DNA from: JADGQN01 sp035315185
GTDB lineage: Bacteria > Desulfobacterota > Syntrophorhabdia > Syntrophorhabdales > WCHB1-27
Reading direction: 5' to 3'
Assembly (NCBI GenBank): GCA_035315185.1
Contig: DATFYE010000120.1
Span: 1 to 64,000 of the forward strand
Length of the DNA stretch: 64,000 nucleotides
The notes beneath the pieces are model-generated. The model saw only the letters and a list, made by a program, of their open reading frames with translations. It made no database searches and was not told the DNA's origin. Shown in pieces: positions 17,341 to 26,519 of the stretch. The position numbers and the translations under genes were made by a program. Position 1 is the stretch's first letter; each line of letters begins with the position of its first letter.

Positions 17341-18306
17341 TTAATGGGGACATCTCATTCCTTCTCTTAAGGGAAACACCTTGCAGAATGGCACGAGGAC
17401 CAGGTATGCCTTTGGCCCTATAAGCGCGGATAAAATAGGGAAGAGAAGTCTTTCCCGGTATTCTTGAAAGAGATACTTGGAGGGTGCCGATGCCAGCGCT
17501 CTCACAAAATACCACTTTTTCAACCGGGGCGACGAATCGCCCAAGTTCAGGCTGGCCGTATAATAGGCGCTCCCAAAGGCCTCGCGCTTGACCGCTGCCA
17601 CATCAGGTGGTAAATTCGGCATCGAAAAGAGCTTTCTTGCGAGCCTGATGTGTTCTTCGGCCATCGCTATACCCTGATCCTTTGACGATGCCCCATCTGA
17701 ATGCCAACGAAAGGTTGCGAGGGTCTTGGGGACGCGTTTGAACGAACCTATTAAGCCTGCCCTCAGCCAGAAATCGAAATCGGAGACGTAACGAAACTGA
17801 GCATCTCTCCCTCCCAACGCCCTCACGACGGATTTTCTAAAGAATGCGCCAGGGCCAGGCACGCAATGGAACCATCGGACCATGTTTACATAGTTATATT
17901 CGAATGTTTGCCTGTGCGATATTTTTTTACCCTGTGAGTCGATCATATCCCAATCTGGATAGGCTACAAGGACTTCCGGATGCCTCATCATAGTTTCGAC
18001 AACACAACTGATTGCTCCAGGGAGGAGGGGGTCATCGGAGTTTACGACGCAGAGTATCTCTCCCTTGGCCATTTGAAAGCCCCTGTTGACAGTCCTTGCT
18101 TCCCCCATATTTGCATGGGAATCCCAACGAATAAGGCCATCATATCTTGCCAGGACTTCCTTGGTACCATCTTTGGAGCCGTCGTCGAGCACGATGTACT
18201 CGAGATTCGGATAGTCCTGCCCGATGACGCTTAAGATGGTCTCCTCGATAAACGGCTGCCGGTTGTAGGCAGGGGTGATGATGGAGACGAGGGGATCATT
18301 TGCCAT
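17341..18306 (-). CDS. Family 2 glycosyltransferase
   Basis: A 321-residue GT-A enzyme with VSIITPAYNRQPFIEETILS, YIVLDDGSKDGT, and the DXD-like CVVNSDDPLLPG (about residues 86-97). FRYVSDFDFWLRAGL carries the usual catalytic-base motif. The C-terminal 100 residues are helical. It ends the glycosyltransferase/methyltransferase block to its right. A 99-base spacer separates it from the SDR block on the left. Donor unknown. Confidence 0.87.
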   Translation of the reverse strand: MANDPLVSIITPAYNRQPFIEETILSVIGQDYPNLEYIVLDDGSKDGTKEVLARYDGLIRWDSHANMGEARTVNRGFQMAKGEILCVVNSDDPLLPGAISCVVETMMRHPEVLVAYPDWDMIDSQGKKISHRQTFEYNYVNMVRWFHCVPGPGAFFRKSVVRALGGRDAQFRYVSDFDFWLRAGLIGSFKRVPKTLATFRWHSDGASSKDQGIAMAEEHIRLARKLFSMPNLPPDVAAVKREAFGSAYYTASLNLGDSSPRLKKWYFVRALASAPSKYLFQEYRERLLFPILSALIGPKAYLVLVPFCKVFPLREGMRCPH

Positions 18307-18342
18307 CTGATGCTCTTATGGACCAAGAAGAAACTGCCAGCA

Positions 18343-19569
18343 TTACTGACTCTTGGACAGAATATCCTGATATAGCTGGAGATGGCGACTCAGATAAAGT
18401 TCGAGCGTGTACTCGTTCTTCACCCGGTTTGCAGCACGCATGCCCAACTCCTGTCGCATCTCCGTTTGTTCCAGTAACTCCTGAATTGCATGTGCAAAAG
18501 CTTCATGGTCTTTGGACGGAACCACAATTCCACAATGAGGTGCATCAATGGTGTCAGTGAGGGCAGTGCCGTCAAAGGCGATAACGGGCGTGGCACATGC
18601 CATCGATTCTACAGCCATCATGCCAAAAGACTCTGCAATCGAGGGCATGAGGAAAAGATCGGAAGCAGCAAGGATCTGTGCGATCTTTTTTTGGTCTTCT
18701 ATCCAGCCGAACTCCATAAGGCGATACCTGTCACGCAGAGAGTCGAGGGCACCCTTATCATTCATCGTGATAACGTAGGTTGGCTTACTAAGGTTTGCGC
18801 TTTTTAACGCGTGTTCTATGTAGATGGTGCCCTTATAGTCATAGTTCTTGGTCGCCCGGCAACAGAGGACATGAGCGTCATGGGGGATGCCTAACGCTTG
18901 GCGGGCTGCTGACTTATCTTGCGGCTTGAAGATATTCGCATCCACCCCAAAAGGGATCAGGTGGCATGGAAGATGAGAGAGTATCGGGCTCCTCCGGACG
19001 CGGTCATACATCCATTTCGAGGCGACGACGAGAGTCAGCCGGGAATTTGCCATTACCCACTTCTTCAGCTGCCACTGGAAGGCTGTCGTGTCTTTCCTGA
19101 TAGGAAACAGACCAGTAAGATCTGGACACTCGCCGCATCCGGTCAGCCATCGATTGCAGTCCAAAGGGTGAACGCAATGCCCGCTCATGGGCCACGGGTC
19201 ATGTAGAGTCCACACCACCGGACGCCTTCGACTCATGATGGGAATGTTGAAAAGGCTGAAAAATGATGAAGACTGGATCAGCTGGAGATGAAGAATGTCT
19301 GCATTTCTATAGTAGGAGGAACAATAGAGTCTTGCTGTGGAGACGGGGAGTAAGGCATAGAGGGAAAGGCGCTGTTCAAGGCGGGTCAGAATAAGGTCTA
19401 GAGCCGATGTCCCTCCCCGGCGTATCACATGGATTCTAGGTTTCTCTGACTGCCGCCATGCTACAGCCATGTCCGATTGGTGTCCGAGGCTTTTCATCGA
19501 CTCATGGAGCAGGTAGCCATTGAACTGCTGCCCCATGAGATCAGTCACACTTATGTATAGGAGTTTCAT
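18343..19569 (-). CDS. Family 4 glycosyltransferase (WcaC-like)
   Basis: A 408-residue GT-B transferase. KLLYISVTDLMGQQFNGYL begins the acceptor domain. WTLHDPWPMSGHCVHPLDCNRW with clustered cysteines recalls colanic-acid WcaC-like enzymes. The donor domain has LMPSIAESFGMMAVESMA with E-x7-E. ATG 19569 is preferred because a remnant at 20587 begins in the same way; a GTG at 19587 would add six residues. The sequence upstream of the start is also partly repeated ahead of that remnant. Confidence 0.87.
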   Translation of the reverse strand: MKLLYISVTDLMGQQFNGYLLHESMKSLGHQSDMAVAWRQSEKPRIHVIRRGGTSALDLILTRLEQRLSLYALLPVSTARLYCSSYYRNADILHLQLIQSSSFFSLFNIPIMSRRRPVVWTLHDPWPMSGHCVHPLDCNRWLTGCGECPDLTGLFPIRKDTTAFQWQLKKWVMANSRLTLVVASKWMYDRVRRSPILSHLPCHLIPFGVDANIFKPQDKSAARQALGIPHDAHVLCCRATKNYDYKGTIYIEHALKSANLSKPTYVITMNDKGALDSLRDRYRLMEFGWIEDQKKIAQILAASDLFLMPSIAESFGMMAVESMACATPVIAFDGTALTDTIDAPHCGIVVPSKDHEAFAHAIQELLEQTEMRQELGMRAANRVKNEYTLELYLSRHLQLYQDILSKSQ

Positions 19570-19680
19570 TTTGTTTTGTTCACTCACAACGAGCGTCGGA
19601 ATCTGTGAAAGAATAGAATAACAAAGTCCTTGGTGAAAGGGAGTCGTCAGGTTTCTTGTTACAGCCGTGGTCCATGCAAT

Positions 19681-20376
19681 CTACCTCATCAATAACCTTC
19701 GACATATATCGCCCCACTTGCTGAGCCGGGTGAACGACTTGTTTCTTATGTGAATATTGTACCAACGAGCACCGGTAGGGAAATCCTGCGGTAGGGAAAC
19801 CCAGGTTATCTTACCGCCCGAAGTATTGACTAATTCATCTATCATCTCCAGGCTACGACAGACCCCGCCCTCTTTTTGTGCATCCAAGGTTTCCTCATAT
19901 GATGTCCTATCGACCCCCTTTATGCGATCAGCAAACTGCATGGCGAAGACGCCATTTGTCTTCAGCGCCCGCAAAACGTACTTGATCTGTCTCGATAACG
20001 CTTCATTGCTGATATGTTGAGTAACGAGATGAGAAATAGCAATATCAAAACGGTTCTCAGGAAGGAGCTCGATCTGGGGTTCAAGCCATTGTCCTTCGGT
20101 AAATGCTCGAACTTTATCTAATGCGGCCGGGGTGATATCCAGTACGTGCACCTTTACGCCCCTGGCGTGCAGTTCTCTTATATCTCTTCCGCCGCCAACC
20201 CCGATTTCCAGAACCAGCGCATTAGGATATATCCGATCGGCAATGTTCAAGGAATTCCACAAATCAGGACCGCCAAAATCTGAAACGAAGTACGAGCAAG
20301 AAAGTTTTGAAACAGGTGAAAGATGGTCTGTCTTGGAGCTATGGCAGCTGTTCCACCATTCTTCTATCGTTTCCAT
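19681..20376 (-). CDS. Class I SAM methyltransferase (METIEEWW subgroup)
   Basis: A 231-residue methyltransferase with a distinctive N-terminus (EEWWNSCHSS, then FVSDFGGPDLWNSLNI), motif I VLEIGVGGGRD, HVLDITPAALDKV as motif II and FDIAISHLVTQHI as motif IV. It has a close paralogue at 28660-29322 sharing almost every motif, so this is a duplicated pair within one cluster. FVSDFGGPDLW is a short signature conserved in both. Probable glycan O-methyltransferase; substrate unknown. Confidence 0.83.
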   Translation of the reverse strand: METIEEWWNSCHSSKTDHLSPVSKLSCSYFVSDFGGPDLWNSLNIADRIYPNALVLEIGVGGGRDIRELHARGVKVHVLDITPAALDKVRAFTEGQWLEPQIELLPENRFDIAISHLVTQHISNEALSRQIKYVLRALKTNGVFAMQFADRIKGVDRTSYEETLDAQKEGGVCRSLEMIDELVNTSGGKITWVSLPQDFPTGARWYNIHIRNKSFTRLSKWGDICRRLLMR

Positions 20377-20497
20377 TCTTGTCTCCTTATCTTCGATGGG
20401 ACTCTTCCATTCGCACGCCCTTAGGTTCCACGTTAGGGTGGGTAAGCGCCCTCAGTCTCCGGCCCAGACGCAGCTTTGAGGCCCATGGAAATGTGGC

Positions 20498-20536
20498 ATC
20501 TACTCGCTTTAGCCGAGAAATTCGAAAAAAGACTTT
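20498..20536. repeat. 39-bp direct repeat, copy 1
   Basis: Identical over 39 bases to 21732-21770, with weaker similarity for a further 16 bases to the right. It belongs to the glycosyltransferase remnant. Confidence 0.9.
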
Positions 20537-20587
20537 TTCATCGCTGCAAGGGCTCAGATCGGCCACTGTTATGTAGAGGAGGTTCAT
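20498..20587 (-). pseudogene. Glycosyltransferase remnant: 5' end fused to another 3' end
   Basis: The minus strand at 20587 starts MNLLYITVADLS, nearly the N-terminus of the GT4 at 18343-19569 (MKLLYISVTDLM). After about 15 codons it runs into 39 bases (20498-20536) identical to 21732-21770, where they encode the last residues (KSFFEFLG, stop) of the GT4 at 21743-22924. In the remnant these bases appear as KKSFFEFLG-stop in a shifted frame. The region upstream (about 20590-20640) also resembles the leader of the 18343-19569 gene. This is a deletion product with no likely function. Confidence 0.7.
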
Positions 20588-20666
20588 CTTCTTTTGTTAA
20601 CCCACCAGAAGCGTCGGAATCGACGGAAAAAAGAGAGAAGGTCGGGTCGCTACCCGGCCAAACCTG

Positions 20667-21671
20667 TCAGGCCTTTTTCAAGATTATGCCGGCTTCCGTA
20701 AACAAACGCATCTTTAGATCATCACTGAAGGAATCCTCATAGTCGTTGATGATTTCCCAGACCCAATTCGGGAGGTTTCCCACGCCATTTCCTTCGAAGT
20801 GTACCTTGGCAAGCGTTTCGAAAGGACGTTTGGTCTTAACCGCCGGAAAGACGACGCATTTCTCAAACCCATAAATTTCGGACAAATTCTGGAGGTAATG
20901 TTCAGTGAAAAGCCATTTGTCATCTGCACCGACGAAAAACGGGCCCGCCTTTTCTTTAGACCTCATCTGTCGCCAATATGAGCCGGTCGATTGGAAGTAC
21001 CCAACCTGCTTTCGTGTGAGTTTACCTCGGATTCGCATCTTTGCGTTTCTGGCAAGGATTTCCCTGTATATGAGACCCATCAAGGCATATCCGTTTTCGA
21101 AGGGTTCGAAGAAAACAGCTGCCCCTCCCGGCTTCAAGATCCGGAAACAGTGGGCACAAACCTTTTCCGGCTGAAAAAGATGGTGCAGAATGGCGGCTCC
21201 AACAATAAAATCAAATGATTCAGTACGAAAATCTAGCTCCTCCGCGTTGAGTTGCATAAGAATGCATCTTCGATCCAGTCCTTTTTCGTGAAGCTTATTC
21301 CTAAGAATACTCAGCATGGAAATGCTCAGTTCACTGGCCACGACGCTTGCATTAGGAAAGAGATCAAGAAGAGGAAAGGTCGCGCTTCCGAATCCACACC
21401 CGATATCCAGAATTGTCAGAGGCTTATCGGGCTCCTGATATTTCAATATCTGAAGGGCATCCGAGAGGAGGTCGAAGTAGTAACCGGTCATGTCGAATTT
21501 CTGCGATTGGGCTAGGGCGCTTTCAGGGCTTTCGTAGTATTCCGACATAAATCGATTGACTTCCTCTGCTTTGTACACGGGTGAATAAATGCCCTCAAAC
21601 TCCGCTCCGGACGTACTCCCGAGGTCCACCAAAGATCCGTTGAAAAGCTCTCTTATGTCGATGTTGGCCAT
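20667..21671 (-). CDS. Class I SAM methyltransferase
   Basis: A 334-residue methyltransferase with an N-terminal 80-residue extension, motif I ILDIGCGFGSATFPLL, VVASELSISML as motif II, FDFIVGAAILHHL as motif IV and LKPGGAAVFFEPF as motif V. The C-terminal 110 residues have no family motif that I recognise and may bind the acceptor. No membrane helix. It sits between a GT4 gene and the GT remnant, suggesting that the remnant was once its downstream partner. Substrate unknown. Confidence 0.83.
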   Translation of the reverse strand: MANIDIRELFNGSLVDLGSTSGAEFEGIYSPVYKAEEVNRFMSEYYESPESALAQSQKFDMTGYYFDLLSDALQILKYQEPDKPLTILDIGCGFGSATFPLLDLFPNASVVASELSISMLSILRNKLHEKGLDRRCILMQLNAEELDFRTESFDFIVGAAILHHLFQPEKVCAHCFRILKPGGAAVFFEPFENGYALMGLIYREILARNAKMRIRGKLTRKQVGYFQSTGSYWRQMRSKEKAGPFFVGADDKWLFTEHYLQNLSEIYGFEKCVVFPAVKTKRPFETLAKVHFEGNGVGNLPNWVWEIINDYEDSFSDDLKMRLFTEAGIILKKA

Positions 21672-21731
21672 GTTATCGGTGCCTCCGGCTTTCCTTTCTG
21701 GGTTTTCTGAACAGCACGGTGGATATATCCT

Positions 21732-21770
21732 ATCTACTCGCTTTAGCCGAGAAATTCGAAAAAAGACTTT
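21732..21770. repeat. 39-bp direct repeat, copy 2
   Basis: Second copy of the repeat at 20498-20536. Here it overlaps the 3' end of the intact GT4 gene, including its last eight codons and stop. Confidence 0.9.
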
Positions 21771-22924
21771 CTCGCCGCTACAAGCGTCAAGTGCTCTTCG
21801 AATGCCGCGCGTCCACTCTGTGCCACCTGCCTGTACCGATCTTTGTCGGAGACGAGTAGCTGCAGGGTTGCAGCCACTTCGGATGGAACAAGCGAGTTGC
21901 AGAATACCGCTGCGTTGTGTGCCTCAAGGAATCGAGCAGGTGAGGCGTAGGCTGGGCCATGAAAAAGCACCGGCCGTCCGGCCGCAAGATAGGTGATCAA
22001 CTTGGAAGGAAAGCAGAGGCGGGCCTCCGTCTCAAAAACAGGATCGAACCAATAGGGGCAGTAGAGGATGTCCGCCTCCGACAACAGCCTGATAGTCTCC
22101 TCCTGGGAGCGCCAGCCCAGAAACTCGACCCGCGCCTCTTTGTGGGTAATCATGGTGAATTCGCGGCCCAGCAACCTGATTCGCACTTCCTTACCTGCTA
22201 TTTTCCAGTGAACGGAATCGAGTGCACTGATCAGGGCCTTCCATTCGGCGGACGCATAGAGCTGGCCCGCGACACCAATGAGGAGCTCCGAGCTCTTGTG
22301 GACTTCGGTTGCTGCCGGTTGTGCAAGCCCCACATCGAGGCCAGGGACAACAGGCACGGCCCGTATCCCGTAATCCTTGCCGTATTCTTCGGCCATAGCC
22401 CACGAGGCTGCTGCCACACACGCGCTTGAGCGAAGAGCTTTGTGGTAGTGATTCATAACGCTGCGAGCGGTGAGAAGGTCTATCCTGTGCTCCCGGAACC
22501 ACCAACCCGGAGGGTCCCATACCTGCGTGTAAAGGGGTATGCCGAGACCTTTGGCGACAGGAATTGCCATCCGTATGAGGGTCTGACCCTCCAGAATGCA
22601 CCACAGAAGATCTGCCCCGAAGTCCTTTCCAAAACTGATGGCGCTTCGTGCCAACGAACCAATCCGGGCCTTGCCCGCGCAGGTCTCCGTAATGAATGAG
22701 CGCAGCCTTTCCGATTGCGTTAGCCCCCAATGTTCCCTTGGTCTCTGCCGCTCCCCGTGGGGTATTCGCGTCCATCGTTCCGGAATCTCCGGGTTATGGG
22801 CTGGATGAAGGACGGAAAAGCATCCTAGAGAGCCTTCCGGAAGAAACGAACAGAGCTGATTAAGTACCAAACCCGCCGTATAGTTGGTGCATGGCGGCAT
22901 CCCGGTCAAAAGCAAAATCTTCAT
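21743..22924 (-). CDS. GT-B glycosyltransferase (GT4-like)
   Basis: A 393-residue GT-B protein. The N-terminus KILLLTGMPPCTNYTAGLVL resembles exopolysaccharide GT4 proteins. The donor domain has LLIGVAGQLYASAEW, ILYCPYWFDPVFETEARLCFPSKL and YLAAGRPVLFHGP, the atypical nucleotide-binding end seen where the classical E-x7-E is replaced by an E...FPSKL pattern. No membrane segment. Its last 28 bases are part of the 39-bp repeat. Donor unknown. Confidence 0.78.
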   Translation of the reverse strand: MKILLLTGMPPCTNYTAGLVLNQLCSFLPEGSLGCFSVLHPAHNPEIPERWTRIPHGERQRPREHWGLTQSERLRSFITETCAGKARIGSLARSAISFGKDFGADLLWCILEGQTLIRMAIPVAKGLGIPLYTQVWDPPGWWFREHRIDLLTARSVMNHYHKALRSSACVAAASWAMAEEYGKDYGIRAVPVVPGLDVGLAQPAATEVHKSSELLIGVAGQLYASAEWKALISALDSVHWKIAGKEVRIRLLGREFTMITHKEARVEFLGWRSQEETIRLLSEADILYCPYWFDPVFETEARLCFPSKLITYLAAGRPVLFHGPAYASPARFLEAHNAAVFCNSLVPSEVAATLQLLVSDKDRYRQVAQSGRAAFEEHLTLVAARKSFFEFLG

Positions 22925-23019
22925 TATTAGTACATCCTTGGCATGTCGGTCTGCTAATTCAGGCCGCGATCAATCAATGAAAATAGCAAGGAAACGAACA
23001 ACGGGGGAGAGGAAATGCT

Positions 23020-24441
23020 TCACTTACTGGCACGAATGGCTGACAGAAAAGCCCTTTGAGTCGCCGAAGGATCAAAGTCCGCGCGTGCCCTGTTGAGAGC
23101 GTTTTCCCGCAGGCCAGATCGCAAGGCGGTGTCCGTCAAAAGACTCTGAATGCCGTGGGCGAGGGCTTCAGGGCTATCCTCATCTACGACAACACCGCAT
23201 TTGTACTCGTTCAGATACCAGGCCACGAAACAATCTCCCGGAACATGAGCCAGGATTGGCACCCCGGTGGCCAGGTAATCCCCGAGTTTTCCGGGCGCCG
23301 AAGTAGTAACAAGCTCCGGTATCGCCGAGTCAAAGGCAAATGCCAGGAACAAAATGTCCGCAAGCCCCTGGACCCTGCCAACCTCCTCAGACGGGACATG
23401 GCCATGCAGAACGATACGCGGGCTGCATACCCCCCTATCTTCAAGCCAAGTCTTATCCTGCGCGGCGTAGAGGTGGAGTTCTATGGGGGGCATCCCCTCC
23501 CGATCTATCGCGACGATCAGATTTTGAAAAGCCTTGAAATTAACGTGATAGATCGCACCGGTATACGTGATAATTCTGGGAGTATTCTGTCGCCGATCAC
23601 GACTGTAAGCGGGGTTTTCTGTTACTGCTGAGGCTCCGGTTGGATTCCTTACGATAGCAGTACGTACTCTTGGATGGCGCCGATGGATCTCTCGTTGCAG
23701 GAACTCGTTCGGAACGATCACTCTGCTTGACTTCTGAAAGATGATGCTCTCTGCAAGCCGTGCCTCCTTCCTCCCGTCATCGAGCGGCCACTGGTAGGTG
23801 AAATCGTCAAAAAGATAAGGAACAAAGCGGGCGCCTGTGACGCAAGCGGCTACATATGCCGCAGGCAAATCGATCGGATCCCCCGAGGCGGCAATGACCG
23901 TTCTGCAGCCTGATGCGAAGAGCATACAGGCGATCCGGAACCCCCGGGCCAGGATAGCCAAGGACCAATTGACCCACCGCACTATGCTGTAGTTTGTCCG
24001 AGACCGCATTTGCCATTCGACAGGCAGCCAGTAGTAGGTACCGGGAAGGCGGCCTATGAAATCACCATGGAGGCCCGAAGCATAGTCTTGCGAAGAGATG
24101 AGACAATAGTCCGATGCATCAACCCCTTCCAGAAGCCGCTTGATCGCCACCGCCTGGCCGGACCATTCGGGAGGCAACACGTGAGAGACGAACGCGAACT
24201 TCTTCTCAGCCTCGGCAGCTTTTTTTCGTTCTGGAGACAGTCGAGATAGCCGCGTGAGGAGCCCGATGAGGAGCCCGATGAGGAGCAAATGAATTCCGGC
24301 ATATGAGAACCGAATAAATGTCCGTACACTGCGGACGGCCTTCGTGATGGGATAGACGACGGCGGCGACCGGGATCAACACGTGGCCGAACAGCCAGACA
24401 AAGAGAATACCAACCAGTTTTAGAGAATCGCGTCTTTCCAT
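23020..24441 (-). CDS. GT-B glycosyltransferase with N-terminal membrane anchor
   Basis: A 473-residue protein with two N-terminal hydrophobic helices (LVGILFVWLFGHVLIPVAAV and IHLLLIGLLIGLL), followed by a GT-B fold: FVSHVLPPEWSGQAVAIKRL, a basic/aromatic middle and a donor domain ending PELVTTSAPGKLGDYLATG. The end pattern PGKLGDYLA resembles the 21743-22924 protein (FPSKLITYLA). The second helix is encoded by a 12-base tandem repeat (24256-24290). Probably membrane-associated at the cytoplasmic face. Donor unknown. Confidence 0.78.
   Translation of the reverse strand: MERRDSLKLVGILFVWLFGHVLIPVAAVVYPITKAVRSVRTFIRFSYAGIHLLLIGLLIGLLTRLSRLSPERKKAAEAEKKFAFVSHVLPPEWSGQAVAIKRLLEGVDASDYCLISSQDYASGLHGDFIGRLPGTYYWLPVEWQMRSRTNYSIVRWVNWSLAILARGFRIACMLFASGCRTVIAASGDPIDLPAAYVAACVTGARFVPYLFDDFTYQWPLDDGRKEARLAESIIFQKSSRVIVPNEFLQREIHRRHPRVRTAIVRNPTGASAVTENPAYSRDRRQNTPRIITYTGAIYHVNFKAFQNLIVAIDREGMPPIELHLYAAQDKTWLEDRGVCSPRIVLHGHVPSEEVGRVQGLADILFLAFAFDSAIPELVTTSAPGKLGDYLATGVPILAHVPGDCFVAWYLNEYKCGVVVDEDSPEALAHGIQSLLTDTALRSGLRENALNRARADFDPSATQRAFLSAIRASK
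24256..24290. repeat. 12-bp tandem repeat inside a transmembrane helix
   Basis: GAGGAGCCCGAT occurs at 24256-24267 and 24268-24279, with a third partial copy to 24290. On the coding strand it gives LLIG twice plus LL in the second membrane helix of the 23020-24441 protein. Length changes by whole units would keep frame. Confidence 0.8.
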
Positions 24442-24547
24442 TGAATGTCTCTTGGATTGCAGCTCTCCCGGAAAATGCCTAGCGTGGTTTTAGCTCAAAT
24501 CCGCACTCTTAAGCCCTTCATTCGATTCGGACGGGCATCAGAAGAGG

Positions 24548-26248
24548 CTACGGTAGTTTCGATATCCTTTCTTTTGTACGTTTTATAAAGTCGGCTGGAT
24601 CGGTAAACAAAACATAGCACGCGAACGCGTAGTGACGGCACAGAGCGAGACTCCTGCGATAGACGGCTCCCAAATCCAACTTCACGAGCCTCCTGGTTCC
24701 TATCCGATGCTTGATCGGTCCCGACACAGAGTCAACGCCGCCAGAATTGCTTTGTGCCATGGCGCTCCTGAGCCGGTTTAGTGTCCTGTTGTCGTTCCGC
24801 GAGATAGCTTCTGACAACAGCTGACAGCTTTTCGGATCGCCCAGCTCTATGGTATAACCAACCAATTCGAAAAGTCCGTGTCTGTCGGTCGTGGCGACTT
24901 TTTCGACTAAATTAAGAGCCGTCTCGCTGCGTCTCGCGATCGCTTGTTCGATCAGCCTTAATAATGCTGACGGCTCTGTGCCCACAGCCGCCCTCGCATC
25001 GACCGTGATTTCTTCTGTCTGCCGTTGACTCCGCGCAAGGTCTTCATACATTTGAAGCACTCGTGGTCTTACAACTTCATCACTGAAGTTTTGTTTGATG
25101 ATTTCACGGTTTTTACGAGCAGCGGCGTCTACCATATCATGATCGGTCAACGCCTTGCGCAGGGCGTCCGCTACCGCTTCAGAGTCTTCGGGCGGAACAA
25201 GCAAACCATTATCTCCGGAACTGATCAAATCGCATAGCGAATCCAGCCTTCCGAGAATGGGGAAGGCCCCGTGTGCCATTGCTTCAAGAAGACTCCTTGG
25301 TATTCCGTCATTGACGGTCAAAGATATGAAGAGCCTCGAAGCGCCATAGATTTCCATCAAGTGCTTTGAGGACAGGTAAGGCAGGGACTGAACTCTCAGA
25401 TCGGTGGTGGCCGTGAGCATAGCGATGTCCTCCATCATTAATTTCGCCGAGGAGGCTGATGCGACCACAATGCGATAATCCTTCAACACATCTTGGCAGA
25501 ACCTGAAAGCTTGAATTGCTGTTGAAGCCCTGCCAACCGGATCTCCGTCCGCTATGTCTCTTCCTTTTAGGAGAATTGTCTTGCGCGCAGACGTCGGCTG
25601 CATAGGCTCTTTCTCGGGTTTCTCCTCAATGCCCCCAAATCCGGTAAAGTACCCGGCGAATGTGCCCCTGAACCCCAGTTCGTTTGCTCGGATTCGGTCG
25701 TGTGAGTGCTCGGTGATCAAATAGTCGCAGTTCTCCAGAACCGCTTTTACATCAGCAAGATTTTGCTCGCTTAATTGAAGATAGAAGGAGAGGTCCGTCC
25801 CCCAGCTGGAATAGAGCCATGGGCAACCGAACTCCTCGCCCATAGATTTCTTGACCCTCAAGAGGGGCAGACACATGTTGGTCCAGTTTATATTCAGACC
25901 GAGAGAATGGATGACATGCGGCCTTTCACGTCGAATGAGATTTTCCAGATAATGCTCATGCAGGGCCTGTATCACACCGGGCCGCGTTGCCTCCAGCTTC
26001 ATTAAGCCATCCATAAGCCCCGCGTCTTCCGGTAGCGTAAAGTGCACGGGTAAAGCTTCCGGCCTGGGACATGGCTGTGGAACATGGAACACGCCGAAGT
26101 CGAATTCAGAGTGAATGCCACCGTTTCTAACCACAGCCTGAAACACGTGGACGTCCCATCCAGTATGTTTCAATTGGTTTACCCATCGGGCCGCATGAAT
26201 GCTTGCTGTTTCCGTTACAATGAGCAGCTTCACTTTGATTCGTTCCAT
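24548..26248 (-). CDS. Long GT4 glycosyltransferase with C-terminal extension
   Basis: A 566-residue protein. Residues 1-400 are GT-B: VKLLIVTETASIHAARWVNQL, HSLGLNINWTNM, YSSWGTDLSFYL and the donor region LFISLTVNDGIPRSLLEAMAHG. The DGIPRSLLEAM loop takes the place of the usual EGFG...E motif. About 150 residues follow without a known motif, rich in charged helices, before a short amphipathic tail. The start overlaps the 3' end of an epimerase remnant by about 20 bases. A 106-base gap with nothing recognisable separates it from the next gene on the left. Donor unknown. Confidence 0.82.
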   Translation of the reverse strand: MERIKVKLLIVTETASIHAARWVNQLKHTGWDVHVFQAVVRNGGIHSEFDFGVFHVPQPCPRPEALPVHFTLPEDAGLMDGLMKLEATRPGVIQALHEHYLENLIRRERPHVIHSLGLNINWTNMCLPLLRVKKSMGEEFGCPWLYSSWGTDLSFYLQLSEQNLADVKAVLENCDYLITEHSHDRIRANELGFRGTFAGYFTGFGGIEEKPEKEPMQPTSARKTILLKGRDIADGDPVGRASTAIQAFRFCQDVLKDYRIVVASASSAKLMMEDIAMLTATTDLRVQSLPYLSSKHLMEIYGASRLFISLTVNDGIPRSLLEAMAHGAFPILGRLDSLCDLISSGDNGLLVPPEDSEAVADALRKALTDHDMVDAAARKNREIIKQNFSDEVVRPRVLQMYEDLARSQRQTEEITVDARAAVGTEPSALLRLIEQAIARRSETALNLVEKVATTDRHGLFELVGYTIELGDPKSCQLLSEAISRNDNRTLNRLRSAMAQSNSGGVDSVSGPIKHRIGTRRLVKLDLGAVYRRSLALCRHYAFACYVLFTDPADFIKRTKERISKLP

Positions 26249-26430
26249 TCAACGAGACGGGACTGCAGTCTGGACGAGAAATCCAGATTCGTTTTTCTCT
26301 TTGCTAATGCCTCATACCGGGGCACGTCCGCCTGCCACTTCAGCGGATCGCCAAGCCGGGTCCTTCCTTGAAAAACTATGGGTTTCTCGTTTTTCGGAAG
26401 TCCCTTCACAGGATAGGCGACTTCCCTTAC
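26230..26430 (-). pseudogene. 3' remnant of an NAD-dependent epimerase gene
   Basis: The minus strand from about 26430 to a TGA at 26230-26232 encodes VREVAYPVKG, then RLGDPLKWQADVPRYEAL and SSRLQSRLVEWNES. This aligns residue for residue with the C-terminus of the intact epimerase at 27539-28498 (VREIVHYIRE, PLGDPLKWQADVALYEAL, LSRLRSCLLEWSTS), the two 31-residue stretches from VRE to GDPLK being of equal length. Upstream the frame soon closes and no Rossmann part is left. It fills most of the gap between the GT4 and methyltransferase genes. Confidence 0.75.
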
Positions 26431-26519
26431 TTTTCGGGCCCGGCCGTAAGCATGGACCCGTGACGTGCGGGAATCAGCTCAGCCTTTCTGTTTCGAAATC
26501 AGCGGAAACGGCCTCGCCA

